Origin: UBA11740 sp035635855
GTDB lineage: Bacteria > Acidobacteriota > Blastocatellia > Pyrinomonadales > Pyrinomonadaceae
Direction of reading: 5' to 3'
DNA: 64,000 bases
Assembly (NCBI GenBank): GCA_035635855.1
Contig: DASQAF010000009.1
Span: 372,001 to 436,000, forward strand
Position numbers and translations under genes: made by a program. How positions within the stretch are numbered: position 1 is the first letter of the stretch; each line of letters begins with the position of its first letter. Positions 17,716 to 24,618 of this stretch are shown piece by piece. The notes under the pieces were generated by a model. The model worked only from the letters and a program-made list of their open reading frames with translations. It was not told the origin of the DNA and did not search any database.

Positions 17716-17864
17716 GCCGCTCTCTTTTTCTTCGCGGCTTTCTGCTTCTCGTACTTTGCTTTTTGTTGGTCGATCTCTTTTTTCGGGACAGCGATCAACC
17801 GTTTGGTGAATTCGCGGAATCGTTCAAATTCTTCGGAAGGCTTTTCTACTTTTTGTTTCTTCAT
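17712..17864 (-). CDS. Charged 50-aa protein (cargo)
   Basis: The open frame runs from ATG at 17864 to TGA at 17712, 50 residues, strongly basic at the C-terminus (EKQKAAKKKRAA). The core EEFERFREFTKRLIAVPKKE resembles a small conserved protein also found at 44774-44932 (EEYTRFEQLARRVISVPKSE). The shared pattern is E-E-aromatic-x-R-F, then R-hydrophobic-I-x-V-P-K. Its start overlaps the upstream gene's stop (ATGA) and its stop overlaps the downstream start (ATGA). It could be antitoxin-like or regulatory, but I cannot assign a function. Confidence 0.7.
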   Translation of the reverse strand: MKKQKVEKPSEEFERFREFTKRLIAVPKKEIDQQKAKYEKQKAAKKKRAA

Positions 17865-18352
17865 TTCGCGCCTTTCTCAGTCAATTCGTCCTCGGCTTCT
17901 CCAAGGTAGGGTCGCATCATAACTTGTTCGACTTTACCGTATTCGTCAATATCGTATCCGGTAAGCAAGTCGAGGGTGTCATGGGTGATGTCTTTGCCTT
18001 TTCCCAGCTTGCTGATCCATTTCCCGGACGGTATATCCTGCTTAGCAACGTGTGTTGGAACACGATCCTCGTCAACGTATATTGCTATCTTCTCAACCCC
18101 GGATTCAAAGTCGCGATTGTCGCAAGGTGTATACCCATGTATGCGAAATACCTCTGTCCAACTCTGCAAAGAGTTGTCCCAATCAATGGGCCAATAATAA
18201 CCCTTCGTTTTACGTGGCATCCACTGCCACCATCTGGCTTCATTACCAACCGCAAATGCAATGCAGTTATATTTCGGGGATCTCTTGCTCTTGATAGCGT
18301 AGCCGCCATTTTGAAGTTTCGGAAAACGCGATTCGAGGTAAGGATCGCTCAT
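17861..18352 (-). CDS. DUF7689-like hypothetical protein (cargo)
   Basis: 163 aa from the ATG at 18352, which follows the upstream stop by 2 nt; the frame is open 12 codons further but would overlap that gene. Sequence features are YNCIAFAVGNEARWWQW near residue 30, YYWPIDWD, FRIHGYTPCDNRDFESGVEKIAIYVD in the middle, and a late THDTLDLLTGYDIDEYGKV. I recall similar proteins with a conserved NCIAFA motif and W-rich loops in diverse bacteria, of unknown function. The ending overlaps the next gene by ATGA. Confidence 0.6.
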   Translation of the reverse strand: MSDPYLESRFPKLQNGGYAIKSKRSPKYNCIAFAVGNEARWWQWMPRKTKGYYWPIDWDNSLQSWTEVFRIHGYTPCDNRDFESGVEKIAIYVDEDRVPTHVAKQDIPSGKWISKLGKGKDITHDTLDLLTGYDIDEYGKVEQVMMRPYLGEAEDELTEKGAK

Positions 18353-18354
18353 TC

Positions 18355-18849
18355 TTATCTGAGATAGCTTTTTCCCCAAGTGAGCCATGCGTCAACGGCA
18401 CCATCAAAGTCATCATCTGGCTGAGCCGGGTCTTCATTCGTGATTTCGTGCAGAGCCCAAAACCAGTGATCCGGTCTCAATTCTAGTTCGCGAAGAATCA
18501 ACGGAACGATGAATCTTGGCGCGACCTTACCCATGCCAATTATTTGCTGATAGGCAAAATGCTTACATGCCTTGTTTAGGTTTGACATGTGCTCAGTTTC
18601 TTCGCGCCACTGTGTCGCCAAGGATTCAAAAAGCTGTTCCAGGTCGAATTCGAGAGTCAGTTGCTTTGGGAGGGCAACATGCGCGCTCTCGTGGGCAACA
18701 GTTGCTGTTTTCCAAGTAAGTCGTTCTTCTGTCAAGGCACTGGTAAGTTTTGACGCAGCAACGTACTCCCATCGCGCGGGTTTTTCTTCGCGCAAGAAAA
18801 GATGTGCTCGAAAGCCTTCAGACTCAAAAAGCTCGTTAGTTGGTTCCAT
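18355..18849 (-). CDS. Hypothetical protein (cargo)
   Basis: 164 aa from the ATG at 18849 (MEPTNELFES); the start lies 14 nt inside the preceding gene, and a longer frame exists to 18909. The C-terminal LRPDHWFWALHEITNEDP followed by a DAWLTWGKSY end resembles widely distributed short proteins of unknown function, often near phage or mobile genes. No catalytic motif is seen. Its coupling to neighbours suggests one operon with 18836-19642. Confidence 0.6.
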   Translation of the reverse strand: MEPTNELFESEGFRAHLFLREEKPARWEYVAASKLTSALTEERLTWKTATVAHESAHVALPKQLTLEFDLEQLFESLATQWREETEHMSNLNKACKHFAYQQIIGMGKVAPRFIVPLILRELELRPDHWFWALHEITNEDPAQPDDDFDGAVDAWLTWGKSYLR

Positions 18850-19642
18850 TGTCAGCCTCTGCTTTGGAACGTTCGTAGAATAGATCGGTAAGTTTCTGGG
18901 CGTCTTCAAGTCCGGTCTTTACGTCAACAAGAAGCCTGATTAGTTTGTTTACCATCTTCAAATCGACAGCAACCGATAAGTTCTGGTGCCGCTCTGCGGT
19001 AATATTTGCATTGGTGTTATGGAATGTAAGCAGCAACAACGCATATGCAGCTGCTGGCATTCCTTCCACGTTTCTCTCGTGTGTCTTAAAAACAACTTCC
19101 CAGTCTATATCTTCAAAATAAGGAACCTTGAGTGCGTATTTAAAGAAAAACTCTGACCGATAGGCCGAAGTCAAAAGCAGATCGCGTACTGTTGAAACCT
19201 TCTCTTTAAGTCCTTCCTTGTTCCCTACAAGTCTTTCGTAAGCGGGACTCCCAGTTAACACATGATAGACCACTGCGCTGAGTTCGCGTGGAAGGTTCGG
19301 ATATGCTTTCTGAAGTTGCTTGTAATCTTCGCTGAGGAAGGCGTCCTCTGCCTCAGGGTCTTTAGCGACCACTCGCGGGATACGATCTGCGGTCCATGTT
19401 AGACCGAGGGCAGCTAACTTTTCCAAAGCGTTGCGAAATTCATCAGGCGTGAGGGGGTTGAATTGCTCGCCTTCGTCTTCTTCCTCTATGACATTAGCTT
19501 TGAGCGTAACGAGACGCCCGGTCGCCGGGTCTTTGAGACTTATTTCCTTCGTTGATTTGTTGACCGTGATCTCAATAGAATCATCATTAGTAGGCACACT
19601 CGTACCCTTCGCCTGATCGAGGTTATCCTTTTGCTCTGGCAT
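18836..19642 (-). CDS. Hypothetical protein, first gene of the cargo operon
   Basis: 268 aa, mostly predicted helical, with an acidic, low-complexity N-terminal third (IEEEDEGEQFNPLTPDEF near residue 52) and no signal peptide or membrane segment. The middle has YPNLPRELSAVVYHVLTGSP and LKVPYFEDIDWEVVFK. I do not recognise it. It heads a five-gene minus-strand operon with overlaps or gaps of at most 2 nt. A perfect TATAAT at 19701-19706 on the minus strand lies about 60 nt before the ATG. Confidence 0.6.
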   Translation of the reverse strand: MPEQKDNLDQAKGTSVPTNDDSIEITVNKSTKEISLKDPATGRLVTLKANVIEEEDEGEQFNPLTPDEFRNALEKLAALGLTWTADRIPRVVAKDPEAEDAFLSEDYKQLQKAYPNLPRELSAVVYHVLTGSPAYERLVGNKEGLKEKVSTVRDLLLTSAYRSEFFFKYALKVPYFEDIDWEVVFKTHERNVEGMPAAAYALLLLTFHNTNANITAERHQNLSVAVDLKMVNKLIRLLVDVKTGLEDAQKLTDLFYERSKAEADNGTN

Positions 19643-19700
19643 GATCGTTTAGGGAGCGGACTAGTCACTTTCAAGGAATATAGAACGCTCCGGCGGGATT

Positions 19701-19706
19701 ATTATA
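19701..19706 (-). promoter_or_regulatory. Candidate -10 element of the cargo operon
   Basis: TATAAT on the minus strand, about 60 nt upstream of the ATG at 19642. No good -35 hexamer is found at 16-18 nt, so this is weak evidence. Confidence 0.35.
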
Positions 19707-19821
19707 CGAGTAAGTACCACAATTTGATCATCAGAGTAAAGAGGCCCAGCTTAGTCAATGACTTGGCTTGGCGTTAACGACGGTGACGGCGATTTTGGCC
19801 GCGTCCGATCCTCTTTTGCCT

Positions 19822-20760
19822 TCAGTGATTTGTGGTTTCGCCCGTCAATTCTTCAAACGTCAGGCGACGGCCAGTGAGAGCCTTGGCAGTTTCGATGAAT
19901 CTATAGAGGTCGTTGCCCAGTCGCTTGTTGAACCGGAAGGCTTGCTCGTCCAGATAGCGGAAAAGATGGAAAGGCTCAACGCTTACGTAGGTGCCTTTGA
20001 TCGTCCGTTTTAGAAGCGACCAAAAATTCTCAATGCCTTGAGTATGCACGTTCCCGTTCACGTATTCTTCAGCGTGATTGATCACTTGATGCACGTATTC
20101 ATCATCAAGGCCCATGTAGCCGCCAGCACCGTCAGTAAAAACTTGGGAGCCAGATTCAACGTGCCGTCTAACTTCGCCCTGTAACGTTTTAGCATTTGGT
20201 TCCAGTATGACTCTGGTTCTGACTTCGCCACCGTGACGTTCTAACAATCCCATGACTGCGATCTTAGTGTTGCCACCCGTGCCTTTGATTCTCGCTTCTC
20301 GTCTATCCTTGTGCATGAATCTGGCGTTCCCGCCGATGTACGTCTCATCGACCTCTATGTCACCTGACATCTTATTCCAAGTTCTGGACTGCATCGCTAA
20401 CCTGATTCTGTGAAGCATGAACCAAGCCGTCTTTTGCGTGACGCCTAGATGCCGGGAAATCTCGTAAGACGAAACGCCATTCTTAGCATTGACGATCATC
20501 CAGATAGCCGGAAGCCACTTGTCTAGCCCGATAGGACTGTCTTCCATGACCGATCCGGTTTTGATGGTAAACTGTTTGCGACAGCCTTTGCATTGCCACA
20601 GACGGCGGGTCTTTACGAATGAGGTTTCGTTGTGGTCGCAACGTGGACAGGTTACGCCTTCCGGCCAGCGGATAGCCGCCATGAACTGAGTGCAGATGTC
20701 GAGGTCAGTAAAGAATCGGACAGCCTCAAGAAGCGTTTTCGGTAGGTTTTCGTTTTCCAT
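19822..20760 (-). CDS. IS1595-family (ISXO2-like) transposase
   Basis: 312 aa. An N-terminal zinc ribbon has CPRC near residue 38 and CKGC near residue 57 (WQCKGCRKQFTIKTGSVMEDS), followed by a helix-turn-helix region (SSYEISRHLGVTQKTAWFMLHRIR). The DDE domain begins with IEVDETYIGG near residue 136. It continues with FTDGAGGYMGL near residue 190 and GIENFWSLLKRTIKGTYVSV near residue 240, giving D, D and E/N-type catalytic positions of the ISXO2 group. It looks intact and full length. The promoter sits inside the right terminal repeat, giving a very short or absent leader. Confidence 0.92.
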   Translation of the reverse strand: MENENLPKTLLEAVRFFTDLDICTQFMAAIRWPEGVTCPRCDHNETSFVKTRRLWQCKGCRKQFTIKTGSVMEDSPIGLDKWLPAIWMIVNAKNGVSSYEISRHLGVTQKTAWFMLHRIRLAMQSRTWNKMSGDIEVDETYIGGNARFMHKDRREARIKGTGGNTKIAVMGLLERHGGEVRTRVILEPNAKTLQGEVRRHVESGSQVFTDGAGGYMGLDDEYVHQVINHAEEYVNGNVHTQGIENFWSLLKRTIKGTYVSVEPFHLFRYLDEQAFRFNKRLGNDLYRFIETAKALTGRRLTFEELTGETTNH

Positions 20761-20766
20761 GCCCCC

Positions 20767-20796
20767 ATACTACAGGACAAGGGCTGGCTGTGTCAA
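20767..20796 (-). promoter_or_regulatory. Transposase promoter inside the right terminal repeat
   Basis: On the minus strand TTGACA (20791-20796), 18 nt, then TAGTAT (20767-20772), 6 nt before the ATG at 20760. The -35 box is part of the terminal repeat. The transcript would be nearly leaderless. Confidence 0.6.
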
Positions 20797-20818
20797 GTAT
20801 ATTATTACCCTAATGAGA
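20784..20818. repeat. Right terminal inverted repeat of the element
   Basis: The complement of this end starts TCTCATTAGGGTAATAATAT and matches 16959-16993 with two mismatches. Confidence 0.9.
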
Positions 20819-20827
20819 CGTTTCAGT

Positions 20828-21268
20828 TCAGTTCCGTCCCGACTCGATGCCCTTCTTCACTTCACTAATCGCGTCTTTGACATAGTCGATCGCCTTGGCG
20901 CGATGACCACCCTTGTCGGCCATGGCCTTGTCGAGGTTGTTCTTCGAGCTCTCCAAAGCAATCAACGCGGTCTGCATGTGAGGTTGATCAGGAACACCAG
21001 CAAAAATCTCTTCGCCATTCAGAATGCTGGCGTGATTGTGACGGCGATCAAAGGCGATGCCGTCATTGACTTCGGTGATGGCTCGGTTGATCAGACCGAT
21101 GGCATTGAGTCGATGGCCACCTTTGTCGGAGGTCGCTTTTTGCAGTTCGCTCCTGGCTGTGTTCAAGTCTCCGCGCGCGGCCTTCATGAAAGGTTGGTCG
21201 GGTACCGCGGCGGCGATGGCTACCACTCCCAATACTACTAACATTGCGAAAATACTTCTGGCTCTCAT
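20828..21268 (-). CDS. Secreted helical protein with two DQP-type repeats
   Basis: 146 aa with a signal peptide (IFAMLVVLGVVAIAAA). The mature part is two homologous units of about 60 residues: VPDQPFMKAARGDLNTARSE and VPDQPHMQTALIALESSKNN. Each ends with DKGGHRxxAI and a helix ending in a short EV(N/K)xGI segment. It would form two helical hairpins in the periplasm. Strong Shine-Dalgarno AAGGAGTT precedes the ATG. Function unknown. The mobile element ends 10 bp after its stop codon, so the gene itself is intact. Confidence 0.75.
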   Translation of the reverse strand: MRARSIFAMLVVLGVVAIAAAVPDQPFMKAARGDLNTARSELQKATSDKGGHRLNAIGLINRAITEVNDGIAFDRRHNHASILNGEEIFAGVPDQPHMQTALIALESSKNNLDKAMADKGGHRAKAIDYVKDAISEVKKGIESGRN

Positions 21269-21412
21269 CGTTTGAACTCCTTAGAAAATAAAAAGTCCCG
21301 GGCAAAAAGACTTCGAAAAGCGCGGATAAATTACTACAAGGATGACGGGCGAGACAACGATTTGGCGAAAGGACTGACCCGGACTGAGTATCACGGTAAC
21401 GCCTGCCCGCAC

Positions 21413-21958
21413 TTATTCCAATAAACCCTTGAGACGATCCAGAGCTGCAGCCCAAAACTTCTTCATCTTTGCCGCGGCCTTCGCGTCGGGAAGTTTGCTG
21501 TGCTGGGCGACAACCTGAGTTTTGGCCTTGGCTTTTGCGGCGAAGGCCACGGCTACACTGGTCGTAGTGTCACTCCAGGTGATGCGCAGCGATTTATTTG
21601 CAGTGGCCTTACGGATCGTGAGATTTGAGGGCAGCCATTTCTTGCGCGTCTTGTCATCCGCCCAAGCCTTGAACGCCTTACTTACCGATGCATCGATCGT
21701 CCGGCTGACGCTGATTTCATAGCCTTGTGGCTCTTCGTGTTTGTTGCGCAGCCCGCGCGCCTGCTCGTAAGTGACTGCGACCATCTGCGTCCACCAGGGA
21801 CGCACGCCATGCTTTTCGCTCAGATGCGCGGCGATTTCCTGATGCGACATCTTCTTTGCTCCAGCGGCGTCGAGGTGCTTAAACCAGCGACCCCAGTTCT
21901 TGCCGGTCTTGGCTTCGACCGCTTCTTCACTCATGCGTGGTTTTTGTTTTGTCTGCAT
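21413..21958 (-). CDS. SRPBCC/AHSA1-like domain protein with a DUF4287-like start
   Basis: About 181 aa from the ATG at 21958 (MQTKQKP). The N-terminal ~75 residues (TGKNWGRWFKHLDAAGAKK, HQEIAAHLSEKHGVRPWW) have a DUF4287-like helical pattern. Residues ~80-180 carry an AHSA1/START-like segment (ISVSRTIDASVSKAFKAWAD, KWLPSNLTIRKATANKSLRI) ending with a long helix. A similar N-terminal module occurs in the gene at 22087. Probably cytoplasmic; ligand and role unknown. Confidence 0.65.
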   Translation of the reverse strand: MQTKQKPRMSEEAVEAKTGKNWGRWFKHLDAAGAKKMSHQEIAAHLSEKHGVRPWWTQMVAVTYEQARGLRNKHEEPQGYEISVSRTIDASVSKAFKAWADDKTRKKWLPSNLTIRKATANKSLRITWSDTTTSVAVAFAAKAKAKTQVVAQHSKLPDAKAAAKMKKFWAAALDRLKGLLE

Positions 21959-21973
21959 TACCGCCATTGGCTA

Positions 21974-22080
21974 TTCCTCACACAAAGACACGAAGGACAC
22001 AAAGAAGACAACTGAACAAGCGGGACGCCATTCTTCGCATCGAACTCGTTTTTTAGTGCCTTTGTGTCTTCGTGGATTTA
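21974..22080. repeat. Word-type inverted repeat (CACAAAGACAC words)
   Basis: The left arm (21974-22008, CACACAAAGACACGAAGG) and the right arm (22056-22080, GTGCCTTTGTGTCTTCGTGG) are complementary. It separates two minus-strand genes and resembles the repeat at 55352-55454. Confidence 0.7.
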
Positions 22081-22086
22081 TTTAAC

Positions 22087-22716
22087 TTACGCGTCTCGAT
22101 CGTAGGCCGCCTTCAACCAGCGCTTCACTTCAGCGTCGATATCTTTCAGCGAAGTTATTTCAAAACGATGTGTGATTCGATCTTTTTTTGCGTAGCCGCC
22201 GGTGTCGATTAGCCGCTTGGGTGTCTTCATGTTGCCGAGGGCCAGTCCAAAGTCGATACGCGTCTGCGTAGTTGGTTTGATTTGCGCAAAGACGTGATTC
22301 CGATAGAGCGGCACGATGGTTTGGCACGGGCAAGCCTTTACATCTTTGCCCATACTCAGACCCAGCTCAAGCAACGCTTGATAGATCGGCCGCAGATGTT
22401 CTTTCTTGCCAGAAAACATTTCTTCCACGTATTTCTCTGCGGCGCGCAGATAATGATCGGGGTCGCCGGTTTCTTCACCCTTGCCGACGGAACGCTCAGC
22501 CAACCACCACGCGGTGTTAGTTCCCAGACCATGCTTTGTCTTCAGCCAATCGCGCCGTTCCTGCTCAGTCGGTGGCCCTTCCTTCTTGATAAATCGGAGC
22601 CACTCTTCAAGCGACCGGCCGGTCTTCTGCTTCAATTCGCCGATCCACTTTATGGTCATGGCTAAGCCAGGATGCACGGCATAGATCGACTTCTTTGCGG
22701 TGGCAGTCTTTGCCAT
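22087..22716 (-). CDS. DUF4287 and DUF5655 domain protein
   Basis: 209 aa from the ATG at 22716, preceded by AGGGAGGAAG. The N-terminal half (MTIKWIGELKQKTGRSLEEW, LKTKHGLGTNTAWWLAERS) is DUF4287-like. The second half (LELGLSMGKDVKACPCQTIV, RIDFGLALGNMKTPKRL) is like DUF5655. Such two-domain proteins are common and uncharacterised, probably cytoplasmic. It overlaps nothing, but the membrane-protein gene ends 13 nt upstream, so co-transcription is likely. Confidence 0.75.
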   Translation of the reverse strand: MAKTATAKKSIYAVHPGLAMTIKWIGELKQKTGRSLEEWLRFIKKEGPPTEQERRDWLKTKHGLGTNTAWWLAERSVGKGEETGDPDHYLRAAEKYVEEMFSGKKEHLRPIYQALLELGLSMGKDVKACPCQTIVPLYRNHVFAQIKPTTQTRIDFGLALGNMKTPKRLIDTGGYAKKDRITHRFEITSLKDIDAEVKRWLKAAYDRDA

Positions 22717-22729
22717 AACTTCCTCCCTG

Positions 22730-23323
22730 TTAAGCATGCGCCGCCACTCGTCTCCCCCGAACGAACGCCGCGATCACAAATGACGCCAGCAGCCAGCCAA
22801 TCACGATCGCTCCGAATTGCATCAGCATGTATGCGTTGCTAAAGCTCCACCAGTTCCATTCGTCGGCGTGGCCACCTACGAAGATGATCACACCGATCAC
22901 TGTGAGAAAGATCACACGGCCCTTGTAAGAAAGCCGGCCGGTTTGCAGCAGCAGGAAACTTGCGATCAGCGCCAGCACAAGTTGTGTCAGAAATTGTAAG
23001 ATCAGCGGTCTGGTCGTTGAACCCATTGGCTCCAGCCGCACCGCCGCAAAAATCATCGGCCCGCGCGACATCTTGTCCATCGCCGCCTGCTCGGCGGCCT
23101 TATATTGTTCGTCAGTCATGCCCGGCGTGCGTTTTGGTTCGATCGGCAACAGGTAATTGCCTGAGCGAGGTGCATTCGCCTTCACGGCTTGAATGACGGC
23201 GTCTTCGCTGGTGAAAGCGCGTAGCGGCTCTCCCGGCCACGGGATGACGATCCACGCTATGGCGCCCCAGACAAACAAAACAATCCCGCCCAGCAATGAC
23301 CCCAGTGCCAGTCGTTTGGCCAT
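22730..23323 (-). CDS. Hypothetical membrane protein
   Basis: 197 aa from the ATG at 23323, which follows GAAGGAGG. One N-terminal helix (LGSLLGGIVLFVWGAIAWIV), a ~75-residue extracytoplasmic part (AVIQAVKANAPRSGNYLLP, RTPGMTDEQYKAAEQAAMDK), then three helices (FLTQLVLALIASFLLL, VIFLTVIGVIIFVGG, AIVIGWLLASFVIAAF). I recognise no family name. It is likely in one transcript with its downstream neighbour. Confidence 0.7.
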   Translation of the reverse strand: MAKRLALGSLLGGIVLFVWGAIAWIVIPWPGEPLRAFTSEDAVIQAVKANAPRSGNYLLPIEPKRTPGMTDEQYKAAEQAAMDKMSRGPMIFAAVRLEPMGSTTRPLILQFLTQLVLALIASFLLLQTGRLSYKGRVIFLTVIGVIIFVGGHADEWNWWSFSNAYMLMQFGAIVIGWLLASFVIAAFVRGRRVAAHA

Positions 23324-23357
23324 GGAACCCTCCTTCAACAGTCAGTACGGTTGCCGA

Positions 23358-23783
23358 TTAAGAAGCCTGTGCTTCTTTCTCCTGACCTAAACTAAACCAA
23401 TTTCCCGAGTTGTCCTTCATTACCGTAGCAGTCCCCCATGACTGCACGCTTGGCGGTCCCTTGAATTCGACGCCGCGCGCTTTTAACTCGTCGTAAGTTT
23501 TGTAGATGTCGTCGGCGTCAAAGACACCGCCGCCGAGCACGCCTTTGTCGATCAGTGACCGCAGTTGGGCGGCGGATTCTTCATCCAGCAGCATGCCTGC
23601 TTTCGGCTCCATCAGAATAATTTCAAAGCCTGGCTGACTTTTGATGCGCATGGTAAGCCAGCGAAAGTCTTCACCGATCATGGCGTCGGTATCGATTTCA
23701 AATCCCAGCTTGTCACGATAGAACTCCAGTGCCTGCTGCTGGTTCTTGACCCAGATCAAAACGTGCGACATTTTCGTAATCAT
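23358..23783 (-). CDS. VOC-family (glyoxalase/bleomycin-resistance-like) protein
   Basis: 141 aa with two beta-alpha-beta-beta-beta modules. ITKMSHVLIWVKNQQQALEFYRDKLGFEI begins the first; the second ends with KDNSGNWFSLGQEK. Positions typical of metal ligands include the H of SHVLIWV and the E of FEIILMEPKAG. Members include glyoxalase I, fosfomycin and bleomycin resistance proteins; substrate cannot be assigned. It is next to an AraC-type regulator on the same strand. Confidence 0.85.
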   Translation of the reverse strand: MITKMSHVLIWVKNQQQALEFYRDKLGFEIDTDAMIGEDFRWLTMRIKSQPGFEIILMEPKAGMLLDEESAAQLRSLIDKGVLGGGVFDADDIYKTYDELKARGVEFKGPPSVQSWGTATVMKDNSGNWFSLGQEKEAQAS

Positions 23784-23929
23784 AGATTTCGGCTCTCCTC
23801 TTTCTCAGAATTTGAGATGAGCATAGAAAGTTTCGGGGAAAGCCGCTTCTCGAAAATTGCTAAAGACGCGGTGGCTCGGGGCGTCTCGCCGTGAATCACG
23901 CGCCAGATGCGCGGGTCACTCCCAGAACG

Positions 23930-24394
23930 CTACTGATCGGATGGTTTGAGCCCGAACATTACGATAAAGCAGCCGGGAACTTTTTTCAGAGATTCTCTTT
24001 CGCGCCGGCGATAGTTGATTGGAGCGTCGCCGACGCATTTGCGGAACAGAGCACTGAACGATCCTAAACTTTGAAAGCCGACCTCAAAACAGACGTCAGT
24101 CACGCTCAGGCGCCGGGATCGAAGCAGTTCTTTGGCTTTGTCAATTCGCCGCCGGATCAAGTACTGATGCGGCGTAGTATCAAACGTGTCCCGGAACAGA
24201 CGCAGAAAATGATAACGCGAGAGACAGGCTTGTTTTGAGATTTCTGCAAGGTCCAGCGGCAGATCGTAGCTCTCGTCCATGAACTGCCGGGCACGGCAGA
24301 GTCGTTCATAAAGATCCGAGGGTTTGGATTTTGCTTCTTTGAGGTTGTTCACGGCTGATTTTCCCCCACCTTCATTTCGTCGGTTGGTGGCCAA
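23930..24394 (-). CDS. AraC-family transcriptional regulator (DNA-binding part)
   Basis: 154 aa, almost only the two-helix-turn-helix AraC domain: LAEISKQACLSRYHFLRLFRDTFDTTP (first HTH) and SVTDVCFEVGFQSLGSFSALFRKCVG (second), then INYRRRE. The N-terminal 35 residues are low-complexity. It lacks a ligand-binding domain. It may regulate the adjacent VOC gene 147 nt downstream; that is inference from proximity. Confidence 0.88.
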   Translation of the reverse strand: MATNRRNEGGGKSAVNNLKEAKSKPSDLYERLCRARQFMDESYDLPLDLAEISKQACLSRYHFLRLFRDTFDTTPHQYLIRRRIDKAKELLRSRRLSVTDVCFEVGFQSLGSFSALFRKCVGDAPINYRRRERESLKKVPGCFIVMFGLKPSDQ

Positions 24395-24618
24395 TTAAGT
24401 GAGCGAGATTCTACTGCGAGTTTCGGAAAAGCGGAAGCTTTGCGAAGCGAACAATAGAAGGGACGCGATCAAGAATTAAAGGTTTTGCAATCCGCAGGCT
24501 AATAAATAACAATACCGGAAGACGTCTTAAGGTTGTTAAGAGACGCCCCCTTCGCCGGCGCAAGCTGACAATAGCTGGAATCTTTGGTCCTTAGGAACTA
24601 ATATCGCGAGCACATGCC

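Larger units (their letters stand above)
16959..20818. mobile_element. IS1595/ISXO2-type transposable element with seven cargo genes
   Basis: The element is 3,860 bp. Its ends are 35-bp inverted repeats (16959-16993 and 20784-20818): the outer 21 bases are identical, then TTGACACAGC is shared, with two mismatches in total. It holds an ISXO2-type transposase at its right end and seven small cargo genes, six on the minus strand. It lies between the MDR dehydrogenase and the secreted gene at 20828, ending 10 bp from that gene's stop codon. IS1595-family elements are known to carry passenger genes. I found no 8-bp target duplication: the outside flanks are GCTGGCCT on the left and CGTTTCAG on the right. 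Confidence 0.88.
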
